Counted from the stretch's first letter, positions 28,554 to 37,625 are shown. The stretch is DNA of 44,241 nt from an uncultured Thermomicrobiales bacterium (GCA_902806415.1 CADCWN010000122.1:1-44241), one strand, 5' to 3'. Numbers and translations are program-made. The notes: generated from the letters alone by a model not told the origin.

Positions 28554-29534
28554 CTACTCGGTTGGCCAGATTCCCTGCAGGAACTGGACCTGATCGCGAG
28601 TCTGGTGTTGCCCGCCGCCCTCGTGATTGTTGTAGCGCCAGACGCGGATCTCCTTCGCCCCAGCGTAGTGGTTGTAGGCCGCGAAGACGGTCGAGGGCGG
28701 GCAGATGGTGTCCATCAGCCCGACCGAGAAGAGCGACCGCGCACCGGCGCGCGTGGCGAAGTTGACCCCGTCGAAATAGGCCAGCGTGTTGAAGACCGTA
28801 TCGACCTGATCACGGTGGATGATGCAGAAGCGGGTGATCTCGGCGTACGGGTTGGTGTCGACGATCTCGGTCGCGCGACGATAGTGGCAGAGGAAGGGGA
28901 CGTTTGGCATCGCCACCGCGACATCGGGGACGAGCCCCGCCACCGCCAGGGAGATCCCGCCACCCTGGCTGTTGCCTGCCACCGCGACCCGCGCGGCGTC
29001 CACGGCGGGGTGCTCGCGCGCGACCCGCACCGCGCGCGTCGCGTCGGTGAAGAGGCGGCGGTAGTAGTAGGTCTCGGGGCGCAGGATCCCGCGCGTCATG
29101 AAGCCGGGGTGGTGCGGATTGCTCCCCTCCGGCTCCGGATCGGGGGTGTCGCCGTGCATCGTGGCACCACTCCCTTGGCCACGCGTGTCCATGATCAGGT
29201 GCGCGTAGCCCGCGCCGCTCCAGACGAGCCAACTGTACGGGAACGAGCGCCCGCCCCCGTAGCCGATATATTCCACGACGCAGGGCAGCGGCCCCGAGCG
29301 GCCGCGCGGCAGCAGCAGCCAGCCCTTGATCTCCTGCCCACCGTAGCCCTTAAACGTCACGTCGAACGTCTCGACCGTCCGCAAGCCGTAATCGACCGCT
29401 TCGAAGCGCGCGTCGAGCGGCGTCTTATCGGCCTCGGTCAAGGTCCGCGCCCAGAAGGCGTCGAAGTCGGCGGGCTCATCGCGCGGCGGCAGGTACTCGC
29501 GGAGACGGTCGAGCGGGTAATCGAAGAGGGGCAT
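28554..29534 (-). CDS. Acetyl xylan esterase / cephalosporin-C deacetylase (CE7)
   Basis: A 326-residue alpha/beta hydrolase of carbohydrate esterase family 7, which removes acetyl groups from short xylo-oligosaccharides and other acetylated sugars. The start '[17 protein letters not shown]' is characteristic of the family. The CE7 motifs are 'DTRGQGSG', the nucleophile elbow 'VAGNSQGGG' (Ser), '[11 protein letters not shown]' (Asp) and 'NNHEGGG' (His). There is no signal peptide, so it acts in the cytosol. The ATG at 29534 has AAAGGAG five bases upstream. It closes a minus-strand carbohydrate gene set and so probably trims imported acetylated oligosaccharides. Confidence 0.93.
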   Translation of the reverse strand: MPLFDYPLDRLREYLPPRDEPADFDAFWARTLTEADKTPLDARFEAVDYGLRTVETFDVTFKGYGGQEIKGWLLLPRGRSGPLPCVVEYIGYGGGRSFPYSWLVWSGAGYAHLIMDTRGQGSGATMHGDTPDPEPEGSNPHHPGFMTRGILRPETYYYRRLFTDATRAVRVAREHPAVDAARVAVAGNSQGGGISLAVAGLVPDVAVAMPNVPFLCHYRRATEIVDTNPYAEITRFCIIHRDQVDTVFNTLAYFDGVNFATRAGARSLFSVGLMDTICPPSTVFAAYNHYAGAKEIRVWRYNNHEGGGQHQTRDQVQFLQGIWPTE

Positions 29535-29565
29535 CGGTGCTCCTTTCAATGATTGACGAACGAGC

Positions 29566-29979
29566 CTACAGGGGCGTGTCTTCGCTCACTATTTCCCACT
29601 CTTCGGGCTTTATGCCGAACTCCACTCGTGCTTGTGCTAGGGCATCATCGAGCGATAATGGAGCCAAGTCGGTTAGCTCCGAGCCAGCCTCGTCCAGATA
29701 AAACAGGTAGTAGCTGACGTGCATACGTGCAAGTTCGGCCATAGTTGGTCGCCACAGAGACTCGTAACGACACAGAACAAGTTCCGACGGTGGTCCCAGT
29801 AGCTGCCCATTCTTGTAGTGCCGTGTTCGGCCAGTTGGTTTGTGTTCTTGACCCAAGCGAATGCGCCGCAACACTTTCGCCTCGGACCAATTCTCGTAGC
29901 GGCTCAACATTAGCCCCCGCTCGAAAAAGAGAGTCTCGCCACTGTAACAGAAGGGAGTATCCCCCACCTGGCCGCACAT
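29566..29979 (-). CDS. Hypothetical protein within the carbohydrate cluster
   Basis: A 137-residue protein with no family that I recognise. It is rich in Tyr, Arg and Glu ('[20 protein letters not shown]', '[20 protein letters not shown]') and ends with an acidic segment '[16 protein letters not shown]'. It looks cytosolic. Base composition is lower in GC than in its neighbours, suggesting later insertion. The ATG at 29979 is preferred because it falls 10 bases after the stop of the glycosidase gene, but the frame is open to 30006 and would then overlap that gene. Confidence 0.55.
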   Translation of the reverse strand: MCGQVGDTPFCYSGETLFFERGLMLSRYENWSEAKVLRRIRLGQEHKPTGRTRHYKNGQLLGPPSELVLCRYESLWRPTMAELARMHVSYYLFYLDEAGSELTDLAPLSLDDALAQARVEFGIKPEEWEIVSEDTPL

Positions 29980-29989
29980 ATTCCGCCGC

Positions 29990-32689
29990 TCACCCGCGCG
30001 TGTCAATCGTCAGCGTCCCCGCGCGCACCCCGGCGGGCAGTAGGATTTCGAGGACGCCCGGTAGCGGCTCAATGTGGTCGAGCGGCGCATCGTTCCAGCG
30101 CGCGGTGTAACGCGGGCCGGGCGCGAGGGTGGCGATCACGGCGGGGCGGTGGTGGGCGGCGGTGTCGGTCGTCACGGCGGCGGTCAGGGCGGTGTGGTTG
30201 GGGGTGACGTCGATGGCGCTGAGCCAGGCGTCGAAGCCGACGGTCAGCCTGCCCGGACGGTAGTAGGCGGCGAACCAGCTGAGGACCGGTGCCGACAAGC
30301 CCCCGAAGTGGTGCCAACCCGCGCCGCGCCCGGACGCGACGATGAAATGCTCGAAGCAGCGCCCGGTCCACCCGACCTCCACCCGCCAGAGGTCGAGCGC
30401 GGCCATCGCAATTCGGCGCGCGAGGTCGGGGCGACCGAGATCGAGGGTCGCCCGCCAGAAGTACCACTGGTGCGCCATCCAGACCGCACCGTTCCAATAA
30501 CCGTCGGCGCGGTAGTAGGGCGCGGATTGATCGACGGTCGTCAGGCCGATCGGCGTCCAGTGGCGCTGCGGATCGAAGAGGTGGCCGAGCAGCCGCGACT
30601 CTTGCTCCGGCGTGCAAATCCCAGCGATCAGCGGGTAGAGCCCATCGAAGCCGCGATTAAAGTTTTCGCCGCCCTCGTGGCGCAGGATCCCGATCGGCGC
30701 GCCCGTCGCGTCATGCCGCACGTAGCCGAAGTAGCCGGACTCCTCATCCCAGGCATGGCGTTGGAGGGCATCGGTCCCCGCCGCGATCGTGGCCTCATAC
30801 GCTGCTCGATCGTCCGCAAGCCCCAATGAGTTCGCGGCGTGACGCAGGATCTTCGCGACGCGGATCACTTGCGCGGTGGTGATGACCGGCGCGACCGATC
30901 CCGCCAACCGTTCGGCGTGGACCTGGACCTGCGGCGGGTAATCGTCCCAGCCGCCGGAGTTGTAGAAATAGTCCCAGGTTTGCAGCAGGCCCGAGCGGAA
31001 GCGGGCGGTCGTCGAACTGCCGAGCTGGCCGGCGAGGAAGCGAAAGTATTGGCGCAGCCCCGGATAGCAGTCGCGGAGCAGGTCGGGCGACGGCGCGCGA
31101 TTCCAGAGGTCGTGGAAGAGGGCGTGCTGCGTCGGGACCGGGCTGCCGTGGTGGATGAAGGCGGCGTCGGGGTCGCCGGGCGGCGTCAGGTAGGCGCGGA
31201 GGCAATCGAGCGCGCGGTCGCGGTCGAGTTCCGCCAGCCCGAGGCCGACGAAGCCGGAGTCCCAGGTGTAGAGGCTGTCCCACCAGCGGCCCGGCGTATT
31301 GTGGCGGATGAAGCGGCGGCGCGCGTAGACCGGATAGACGACGTTCGTCAGGAGCGTCGCCGCCAGTCGCTCCTGGCTGGCGCGGTGCGGCTCGCCCCCC
31401 GGCGTCGGCGCGAGATCGACCACGCGCCCCTGCGCCGTCGCGAAAACAGTTGCGGGGTCGAACGTCTGCGCCCGGTATGCGCCGATCTGGCGCTCGACTG
31501 CCCCGCGCTCACCGGTGCAGACGAGGCCGTGGATAGTGCGCGACTCGCCCGCTGCCAGCACGATCGGGCGAAAGAAGACGTTGGTGTAATGCCCCTCGCC
31601 GGGGCCGTCGAACTGATCGTGCGTGTGATGGTGGACCGTGGCGCGCAAGATGGTGTCCAACTCGGCGGCGTGGAACTGGCGCACCTCCCAGGGGGAGAAG
31701 TCCCAGGCGAGGCCGTACCAGCGGTCGAGGTCGGGGTACTTCAGCAGCAGACTCTGCGGACCCGGACCCGCGACGATTTCCGGGCGATGCTGCCAGTCGG
31801 TCAACGTGAAGCGGACGCGGCTGGCCTCGTGCGCAGCGACGATCGCGAAGCCATCGAGTTCGATCGGCGCGCCGCCGAGCGCCGCGAGGCGCAGCGTATG
31901 CTCGCCCGGCGCGAGGGTGTCGCCGAGGGCGTAGCCTTCTTGCCGGAAATCGCCGGTGCCGACGAAACGGCAGACCCGCCGCGCCGCGCCGTCCAGGCCG
32001 AGCGAGAAGGGCGACACGGTCTCGCGCGCCAGCCGGTAGCGCGCCACGATGATCGGACTCGGGAGAGCGCGGGGCGTGGTGAAGCGGTAGGTGACCACGT
32101 CGCCCGCCGCTGCGCCGAACCCCTGCCCGACTCCCCCGCCCCCGACAAAGCCGTGATCACGCGTCTCGGCGCGGCGCAAGCCGTCGGGGTTGAGGGTGTC
32201 GGTCGGTCGCGGATTGGCGAAGGTCAGGTCGTCATAATCGAGGGCGTCGAGCCAACCCGCGCCGGGGGGCAGGTCGATCGTCGCCGGGCGGAACGGCTCG
32301 GGGGTGTACGCCCTCGGCGGCGGGAAGTTGAGCGAGGCCATCTGATGCAGCACGAGGGTCTGGGGCGCGTCGGTGCGATTGACGAAGGTGCTGCGAATGA
32401 GGCGCGCGTCGTCGCTCAGGTGCACGAAGGCGATGTCGCAGTAGAGATCGTCGCGCCCGATCAGTTCGTGGCGGTGGCTGTAATAGGAGAGGTCGGGCGC
32501 GGCCTCCCACGGGCCGTAGCCCGATTCCCAATGAACGTTCGGCAGATCGATCTTGCGCCGGTAGAAACCGGGAAAGACGCTCAGATCGAAGCGCAACCCG
32601 CGCGCCGCGTCGGCGATGTGCGACACGCCGATGTAGCGCTTGGTGTATGGTCCCCAGGCGGGGAGATTGAGGTCGGGGGCGTTGCTCAT
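29990..32689 (-). CDS. Large glycoside hydrolase, GH63/MGH1-like (alpha/alpha)6 fold
   Basis: An 899-residue cytosolic glycosidase without a signal peptide. The N-terminal 430 residues look like beta-rich domains ('GYGPWEAAPDLSYYSHRHEL', 'RATVHHHTHDQFDG'). The C-terminal (alpha/alpha)6 part has 'WDSLYTWDSGFVGLGLAELD', 'SGGWDDYPPQVQVH' and 'GYWNGAVWMAHQWYFWRATL', the kind of motifs seen in GH63, GH37 and mannosylglycerate hydrolase-like enzymes; the Asp in WDSG and a Glu downstream would be catalytic candidates. The exact substrate is unknown. It starts 12 bases after the dehydrogenase gene, with AAGG upstream, so the two are surely co-transcribed. Confidence 0.82.
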   Translation of the reverse strand: MSNAPDLNLPAWGPYTKRYIGVSHIADAARGLRFDLSVFPGFYRRKIDLPNVHWESGYGPWEAAPDLSYYSHRHELIGRDDLYCDIAFVHLSDDARLIRSTFVNRTDAPQTLVLHQMASLNFPPPRAYTPEPFRPATIDLPPGAGWLDALDYDDLTFANPRPTDTLNPDGLRRAETRDHGFVGGGGVGQGFGAAAGDVVTYRFTTPRALPSPIIVARYRLARETVSPFSLGLDGAARRVCRFVGTGDFRQEGYALGDTLAPGEHTLRLAALGGAPIELDGFAIVAAHEASRVRFTLTDWQHRPEIVAGPGPQSLLLKYPDLDRWYGLAWDFSPWEVRQFHAAELDTILRATVHHHTHDQFDGPGEGHYTNVFFRPIVLAAGESRTIHGLVCTGERGAVERQIGAYRAQTFDPATVFATAQGRVVDLAPTPGGEPHRASQERLAATLLTNVVYPVYARRRFIRHNTPGRWWDSLYTWDSGFVGLGLAELDRDRALDCLRAYLTPPGDPDAAFIHHGSPVPTQHALFHDLWNRAPSPDLLRDCYPGLRQYFRFLAGQLGSSTTARFRSGLLQTWDYFYNSGGWDDYPPQVQVHAERLAGSVAPVITTAQVIRVAKILRHAANSLGLADDRAAYEATIAAGTDALQRHAWDEESGYFGYVRHDATGAPIGILRHEGGENFNRGFDGLYPLIAGICTPEQESRLLGHLFDPQRHWTPIGLTTVDQSAPYYRADGYWNGAVWMAHQWYFWRATLDLGRPDLARRIAMAALDLWRVEVGWTGRCFEHFIVASGRGAGWHHFGGLSAPVLSWFAAYYRPGRLTVGFDAWLSAIDVTPNHTALTAAVTTDTAAHHRPAVIATLAPGPRYTARWNDAPLDHIEPLPGVLEILLPAGVRAGTLTIDTRG

Positions 32690-32701
32690 CCGGCCTTGCC
32701 C

Positions 32702-33769
32702 TCACCGCAGTGGCAGCGTCACCTCGCGCCCGGTGCGCGCCGACTCGTAGATCGCCAGGATGATTTCGAGCGGGCGGCGCGCATCCTCGCCGGTGATGGC
32801 GGGGGGGCGGTCGCCCGCGATCGAGTCGAGCAGGTCGGCCAACTGCGTCTGGTGCCCGGCGCTCGGGATCGCGGCGGGATCGGCGGAGCCGGTCGCCGCC
32901 GGGCCTTCCGCATCGGCCTTGACCTTGGTGCCGTAGGCCCCGGCCTCGCCCTTCTCGTCCTTGAACTCCCAGACCTTGACCTTGCCCGCCTCGATCACCG
33001 CCGTCCCCTCGGTGCCGGTGATCTCCAGGCGCTCCGGCAGACCCGGATAGACGGCGGTGCTCCCCTCGATCGTGCCGATCGCGCCGTTCTCGAAGTTGAG
33101 GATGGCGATGGCGATATCCTCGACCTCGATCGTGTGGGCGGAGGTCGCGGCGCGGGCGTAGATGCTCTTCACCGGACCCATCATCCACTGCAACTGGTCG
33201 ATGTAGTGGACCCCCTGATTCATCAGCGCGCCGCCACCATCGAGCGCCCAGGTGCCGCGCCAGTCGCCGCTATCGTAGTAGCCCTGCGAACGATACCACT
33301 TGATGATCGCGTCGCCGAGGATCAGCTTGCCGAAGCGGCCCGCCGTCAGCGCCTCGCGCACCTGCACCATCCCCGAGCCGAAGCGGTGTTGCGAGATGAC
33401 GCCGAGTTTCACATTGAATTCGTGGCAGGCTTCGATCAACCGATCGGCCGCTTCGAGGCTGATGTCGATCGGCTTCTCGACCAGGACATGCTTGCCCGCC
33501 CGCGCCGCGCGCATCCCGATCTCGGCGTGCAGCCCGCTCGGCACGCAGACGCAGACCACGTCAATGTCGGGGCGCGCGAGCATCGCGTCGAGGTCGGTGT
33601 ACGCTTCCGCGCCGAACTCCTCCGCGCGCTTCTGCGCCGCCTCGGGGACGACGTCCATCACCGCGCGCAACTCCGCGTTGGGGAGCGCGGCGGCGCTACG
33701 CGCGTGGAACGGCGCGATCACGCCGCACCCGACGATGCCGACGCCGTAGATGCGGGAGGGGGTGCTCAT
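32702..33769 (-). CDS. Gfo/Idh/MocA family oxidoreductase
   Basis: A 355-residue NAD(P)-dependent dehydrogenase of sugars or inositols. The Rossmann start is 'YGVGIVGCGVIAPFHARSA' and the family motif 'GKHVLVEKPIDIS' contains the catalytic-site Lys of EKP. The C-terminal half ('GGALMNQGVHYIDQLQWMMG') has the conserved H-x-x-D pair used as active-site His and Asp. The ATG at 33769 has AAAGGAG upstream. With the isomerase-like barrels upstream and the glycosidase downstream, it likely oxidises or epimerises a sugar released in the cell. Confidence 0.93.
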   Translation of the reverse strand: MSTPSRIYGVGIVGCGVIAPFHARSAAALPNAELRAVMDVVPEAAQKRAEEFGAEAYTDLDAMLARPDIDVVCVCVPSGLHAEIGMRAARAGKHVLVEKPIDISLEAADRLIEACHEFNVKLGVISQHRFGSGMVQVREALTAGRFGKLILGDAIIKWYRSQGYYDSGDWRGTWALDGGGALMNQGVHYIDQLQWMMGPVKSIYARAATSAHTIEVEDIAIAILNFENGAIGTIEGSTAVYPGLPERLEITGTEGTAVIEAGKVKVWEFKDEKGEAGAYGTKVKADAEGPAATGSADPAAIPSAGHQTQLADLLDSIAGDRPPAITGEDARRPLEIILAIYESARTGREVTLPLR

Positions 33770-33811
33770 GGTTGGGCGCTCCTTTATTTGAATGTGCGGC
33801 TGCAGTTGAGT

Positions 33812-33974
33812 AATTCCGGGGCTGAAGACCCGGCTAGGGGCTTGCGGCCACGAAGTCTACCTTCGCAGACTGGGGGGCATCCAACGCAATGTGGGCTACA
33901 GCTAGTAATGGTCCAGTCCCCGCAGGGGGACTTCGTGGCCGCAGCCCCTAGCCGGGTCTTCAGCCCCGGCAATT
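33812..33974. mobile_element. REPIN-like palindromic element (non-autonomous)
   Basis: Long arms 33816-33857 and 33929-33969 are complementary over 41 bases with one bulged T, flanked by AATT at both ends. Inside each arm is a small hairpin: AGTCCCC-GCAG-GGGGACT (33915-33932) on the right and a weaker one on the left. The 28 bases at 33912-33939 match 44110-44137 beside the transposase pseudogene at 26 positions. Two inverted REPs around a spacer is the REPIN layout, so RAYT-mediated origin is likely. Confidence 0.8.
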
Positions 33975-33990
33975 CGTCATCAATCGGCGG

Positions 33991-34797
33991 CTACCCCGCC
34001 CACTCCCGCAGCAACGTCGCGTGTTGCGGCAGAGCAATCTCAGGGGCCTCGATGTGGGGGTGCCACTTCTTCTCCCACTCGACCGCGACCCAGCCGGTGT
34101 AGCCGCGCCGCAGCAGCGTCGTCAGGCTGTCGCGCACTGGCACTTCGCCCTCGCCGAGCAAGAGGAGATCCCAACCGGTGCGCGCCGCCTCGTTCCGTCG
34201 CGCGTCCTTGACGTGGAAGTGCAGGATGTGCTCACCGAGCGCGTCGATCACCTGATCGGGACTCTCGCCCATCCGGTAGGGGTGATGGGTGTCCCAGAGC
34301 GCCCCGACCGAGCGGCTGGGGACGCGCCGCAGGATCTCAGCGACGGTGCGCGAACTGGCGAGGGTATCGTGCGTTTCCAGCACGATCGCCACGCCCAGCC
34401 GCTCGGCATCCGGCGCGACACTGTTGAGGAGCGCCGCCGTCGCCGCGAAGACCTGTTCCTCCGTCGCCCCGTCGGGCCAATCGCCGCCGAAAACACGGAT
34501 CATGGGGGCGTCGAGCGCCGCCGCGAGATCGAGGAAGGCGCGTAGTTCCGCCGCAACGCCCTCCGGGTCCGCGCCGGTCGCGACGCGGATCGAACTATCG
34601 AGGCAGCAGATCGGCAAGCCCGCCTCGGCGAATGCCGCGCGCACCCGCTCCCGCTCGCTCTGGGACAGTTCCGGGGTGATGATCTCGCCATCGAGCAGGC
34701 GCAATTCGACGCCATCGTAGCCATACTGTCGCGTCGCCGCGATCACCTCATCGAGCGACCAGTCCGGGCAACCAAGGGTGCTGAACGCGAGTTTCAT
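33991..34797 (-). CDS. Sugar phosphate isomerase/epimerase-like TIM barrel
   Basis: A 268-residue xylose-isomerase-like TIM barrel (AP endonuclease 2 superfamily). Key strands are 'MKLAFSTLGCPDWSLDEVI', 'YGYDGVELRLLDG' (metal-side Glu), 'AIVLETHDTLASSR' (Glu and His), 'GALWDTHHPYRMGE' and 'ILHFHVKDARRNE' (Asp and His), and 'GWVAVEWEKKWHP'. These are the expected metal ligands of such isomerases. The ATG at 34797 is fixed by a perfect AAAGGAGG; the longer frame to 34881 crosses the heptad hairpin. It is separated from the upstream relative by that hairpin and from the dehydrogenase downstream by the REPIN-like element. Confidence 0.9.
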   Translation of the reverse strand: MKLAFSTLGCPDWSLDEVIAATRQYGYDGVELRLLDGEIITPELSQSERERVRAAFAEAGLPICCLDSSIRVATGADPEGVAAELRAFLDLAAALDAPMIRVFGGDWPDGATEEQVFAATAALLNSVAPDAERLGVAIVLETHDTLASSRTVAEILRRVPSRSVGALWDTHHPYRMGESPDQVIDALGEHILHFHVKDARRNEAARTGWDLLLLGEGEVPVRDSLTTLLRRGYTGWVAVEWEKKWHPHIEAPEIALPQHATLLREWAG

Positions 34798-34815
34798 GGG
34801 TTGGTCCTCCTTTGC

Positions 34816-34919
34816 GCAGTCGGTGGTAGTCGGTAGTCCGTAGAGGATTAGGGGCAGGGCAAGATCCTCGGCTTTCTCCATGGTTACTACGGACTACGGA
34901 CTACCGACTGCCGACTGCC
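34816..34919. repeat. Heptad-repeat hairpin between the two isomerase genes
   Basis: Core arms 34828-34843 and 34894-34909 are perfectly complementary over 16 bases, and both extend with more TAGTCGG/TAGTCCG-type 7-base units. In transcript direction the first arm encodes the last residues (GAVGSR) and the TAG stop codon of the upstream isomerase gene; the second ends 18 bases before the next start codon. The unit family matches the rbfA/nrnA hairpin. Confidence 0.87.
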
Positions 34920-35677
34920 CCTCGTAGCGCCGCCATCGCCTCGCCGATCTCGGCGTCGAAGTCGGTCCAGCGGCATTCGATCGAACATCTGCCGGTGTAG
35001 CCGTTCTTGTGTAGTTGCGCGAAGAAAGGTGCGATCGGGTAGGTGCCGGTGCCGGGGTGCCGCCGCTCGCTGTCGGCGATGTGGGCGTGGACGAGCAGAT
35101 CGGCGTAGTCGTCGATGGTGGCGAGCGGTTCGTCCTCCTCCATCAGGTGATAGAGATCGACGAGCAAGTGGACATCGCGCAGCCCGCGCTGGCGGATGAA
35201 GTCGCCGCTCTCGCGCAAGGAGGTGAAGACGTTGCTCTCGGCGCGGCGCAGATGTTCCAGCGCGATCGTGATCTCGTGCCCGCGCGCGAGCGCGCCGAGT
35301 TGGCCGAGGAAGTCGGCGAGCTGGTCGAGCGCCGTCGCGCGGCTGAAGCCCTCCGGGATCGAGCGCGAGCGCCCACTGCCGAGCACCACGATCGCGCCCG
35401 GCCCGGTCAGCCGCGCGATCCGCGCGAGCGCTTCGCGGCTGTAGTCGGCGAGCCATTCCCGATCGACCGCCGGGCCGACGATCGTACGGTCGCCGGGCAA
35501 GAAGACGTTGTAGGCCAGCGGCTTAATCGTCGCACCGGTGAACTGCTCCATCAGGCGTGAGAATGCCGCCTCGTCCCCGCCCATGACCGCCCCCGCGACG
35601 GTCAACTCCGCGTAGTCGCCCCCCGCCGCCGCCAGCGCGGCAACCTGGTCTGGCGTGATGCAACAGCCTAATTCCAT
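34901..35677 (-). CDS. Second sugar isomerase/epimerase-like TIM barrel
   Basis: A 258-residue member of the same superfamily as its downstream neighbour but clearly different in sequence. Visible motifs are 'DYAELTVAGAVMG' (Glu), 'IKPLAYNVFLPGD', 'EITIALEHLRRAESN' (Glu), 'VHLLVDLYHLMEEDEPL' (Asp and His), 'HAHIADSERRHPG' (His and Asp) and 'GRCSIECRW' (Glu), all typical of the metal-binding barrel. It is probably the first gene of the carbohydrate operon; GGAGGG lies four bases before the ATG at 35677, and an extended -10 lies upstream. The C-terminal residues are encoded by a heptad repeat. Confidence 0.88.
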   Translation of the reverse strand: MELGCCITPDQVAALAAAGGDYAELTVAGAVMGGDEAAFSRLMEQFTGATIKPLAYNVFLPGDRTIVGPAVDREWLADYSREALARIARLTGPGAIVVLGSGRSRSIPEGFSRATALDQLADFLGQLGALARGHEITIALEHLRRAESNVFTSLRESGDFIRQRGLRDVHLLVDLYHLMEEDEPLATIDDYADLLVHAHIADSERRHPGTGTYPIAPFFAQLHKNGYTGRCSIECRWTDFDAEIGEAMAALRGAVGSR

Positions 35678-35715
35678 CCGTCCCTCCGTTGCTCCATCAG
35701 CTGGGGCACCGCATC

Positions 35716-35724
35716 CTTATAGCA
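35716..35724 (-). promoter_or_regulatory. Extended -10 element upstream of the carbohydrate operon
   Basis: On the minus strand TGC-TATAAG (35724-35716) fits an extended -10, 38 bases before the first isomerase gene. No good -35 is seen. Confidence 0.4.
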
Positions 35725-35791
35725 CAGGTAAGCGCGCGGCGGCGCGACAGGGCAATAATCGCGGGCTGGCTCGGGACTCACGGCCTTCGTT

Positions 35792-35829
35792 AAGCCATGG
35801 AAAATACGGGAAGCCATGGAAAATACGGG
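35792..35829. repeat. Perfect 19-base tandem duplication
   Basis: Positions 35792-35810 and 35811-35829 are identical. Each copy has a CCATGG palindrome and an AAAATA core. It is sited in the 205-base gap between the PH-domain gene and the carbohydrate operon and may be a regulator site pair or a recent slippage. Confidence 0.6.
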
Positions 35830-35882
35830 CGGGTACCGAGTGTTGTTGGAGAAGCGCTCCCTTCGCGATGCGGGTCGTCGCG

Positions 35883-36410
35883 TCAGACCTGGCCGCGCCC
35901 GCGCCGTGCCTGGTCGCCGCTCCCAATGTAGGCTCCGTGGCGGCGTATCTCGCGGACGAGTACCCCGGTGTCGCGCACCTGCTGCGGATCGATCAGGAGC
36001 GCGCTGCCATCGGCGCGGTGCAAGAGGAGGGCCGGTTGGAGGGGCTGGCTCGGGATACGGCGCTCCTCGACCCCGGTCAACTCGGCCCAGGGGATATGCG
36101 CCCGCGCGCTGCCGTCGCCCGCGCGAATCGTGACGCCGACGTTGTCGAGGACCACCTCGCGCCGTTGCCGCCACGCGAACCACGCACCGAGCGCAAACAG
36201 GGCTGTCACCCCCCCGCCGACGAGGAGCGAACGCCCCGCCGCCCCGATACCCTCCCCCGAGAGGGCACCCCCGGCGATCCAGAGGGTCGCCGGGATGGCG
36301 AGGGCGGCCAGGATGGCGAGCGTGACCCAGAGCCCGTTACTGCCGGGGAAGACGAGCGGTTCCCCTGCCGTGTCGGCCCGCTCGCCGCCTGTCGTGCCCG
36401 ATTCGCGCAC
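35883..36410 (-). CDS. Membrane protein with bacterial PH-like domain
   Basis: A 175-residue protein. Two TM helices lie at about residues 28-50 ('LWVTLAILAALAIPATLWIA') and 62-80 ('LLVGGGVTALFALGAWFAW'). The C-terminal part ('VVLDNVGVTIRAGDG', 'HIPWAELTGVEERRI') resembles the strand pattern of bacterial PH domains. The GTG at 36410 is chosen because GGAGG lies just upstream and it begins 12 bases after the monooxygenase stop. The role is unknown; membrane anchoring is clear. Confidence 0.65.
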   Translation of the reverse strand: MRESGTTGGERADTAGEPLVFPGSNGLWVTLAILAALAIPATLWIAGGALSGEGIGAAGRSLLVGGGVTALFALGAWFAWRQRREVVLDNVGVTIRAGDGSARAHIPWAELTGVEERRIPSQPLQPALLLHRADGSALLIDPQQVRDTGVLVREIRRHGAYIGSGDQARRGRGQV

Positions 36411-36421
36411 CGCACCCTCCG

Positions 36422-37453
36422 TCAGCGAACGAGCGCGGCCAGGATCGATCGGGCGCTGACTGGATCGCCGGGCGGCAAGCTGATCAGCGCCTGATCCAGC
36501 CCGCGCGCGTGCCAGTCGGCCAGCTTGGCGCGCGTCTCCTCGACCGTGCCGACGATCGCCGTGTCGTCGAGCAGCGCGTCGGAGACGGCGGCGCGAGCGG
36601 CTTCCGGCCCCTCCCGCCAACCGGCACTGATCGCGGCCACCTCCGCCGCATAGCCCTGGCGCGCCAGCATCTCGGCGTAGAAGCGGCCCATCCGCCCGAT
36701 ATAGAAGGCGATCGGCTCGCGCGCCTTGTCGCGCGCGGCGGCCCGCTGCGACTCGTCGGTGATCACGGCGGTGGTGATGTAGGAGGCGATCGCGGCGCTG
36801 CCCGCCGGTCGCCCGGCCCGCGCCGCGCCCGCGTCGAGCTGCGCGCGGAGGGCCGGTAATTGCCTGCCCGGCCAGTAGATCGGCAAGATCCCGTCGGCGA
36901 TCTCGCCGGTTTGCAGGATACTCTTCGGCGTGATCGCGGCGATGTAGATCGGGATGTGGTCACGGGGCGGGGTGACTTGCAGCCGGAAGCCGCGCTCCAG
37001 GTCGAAGATTTCGCCGTGATAGACTAGCTTCTCGCGGCGCATGATCATGTTGATGATCTCGGTATACTCGCGGATCCGCCGCAACGGCTTCTCGAACCGC
37101 ACCCCGTGCCAGTGCTCGATCACCTGCCCGCCCGACGCGCCGAGCCCGCAGCGCATCCGCCCGCCGGAGCGCTCGTCGAGGGTCGCCATCGTTGAGGCGA
37201 TCACGCCCGGCGAGCGCGAGAAGACGTTAAAAATCCCCGCGCCGACCGCGATCCGGCGCGTGGCGATGACCAGTTCGGTCAGGCGACTGACGAGGTCGTA
37301 GCCCCAGGTCTCGCCGAGCCAGACCGAATCGTAGCCGAGTTCGTCGGCGATGCGGACCTTCTCGACCGTCTCCTCCCAGGCCCCCGGGAAGTTCGGATTG
37401 TTGGCGAGTACGCCGAGGCGGAGCGTGCCGTCGGCAGCCGGTCCCGTTCCCAT
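36422..37453 (-). CDS. LLM class flavin-dependent oxidoreductase (1)
   Basis: A 343-residue luciferase-like monooxygenase of TIM-barrel fold, probably F420- or FMN-dependent. Pieces such as 'LGVLANNPNFPGAWEETVEK', 'DSVWLGETWGYDLVSRLTEL', 'IAVGAGIFNVFSRSPGVIAS' and 'GLGASGGQVIEHWHG' are typical of the methylene-H4MPT reductase-like/F420 group. The ATG at 37453 has AGGAG upstream. It is co-transcribed with the PH-domain gene. The substrate is unknown. A second, distant LLM gene lies just upstream. Confidence 0.9.
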   Translation of the reverse strand: MGTGPAADGTLRLGVLANNPNFPGAWEETVEKVRIADELGYDSVWLGETWGYDLVSRLTELVIATRRIAVGAGIFNVFSRSPGVIASTMATLDERSGGRMRCGLGASGGQVIEHWHGVRFEKPLRRIREYTEIINMIMRREKLVYHGEIFDLERGFRLQVTPPRDHIPIYIAAITPKSILQTGEIADGILPIYWPGRQLPALRAQLDAGAARAGRPAGSAAIASYITTAVITDESQRAAARDKAREPIAFYIGRMGRFYAEMLARQGYAAEVAAISAGWREGPEAARAAVSDALLDDTAIVGTVEETRAKLADWHARGLDQALISLPPGDPVSARSILAALVR

Positions 37454-37587
37454 CGCCGTTCTCCTGCATCACTACCGCGCGGGTATCCGCGACGCAGTGT
37501 AGCGGCGCGGTGCGCGTCTGGCAAACGCCCGCCGCGCGCAGGGCTGGCTCGTGTTGGTGGGACGCCGGTGCGAACTCCCGGGGGTGT

Positions 37588-37619
37588 GCCGCCCCGCCGT
37601 CAATGCGCGGCGGGGCGGC
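37588..37619. terminator. GC-rich hairpin after the second LLM gene
   Basis: Arms 37588-37599 and 37608-37619 make a perfect 12-base-pair stem with an 8-base loop, starting six bases after the stop codon of the upstream gene on the minus strand. There is no U-run. Confidence 0.55.
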
Positions 37620-37625
37620 GGATGG

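Noticed and set aside
30839..34102. A 1087-codon open frame on the plus strand opposite the glycosidase and dehydrogenase genes
   Set aside because: Its translation is Arg/Ala/Glu-rich low-complexity text, while the minus strand encodes clear enzymes; it is a high-GC antisense shadow.
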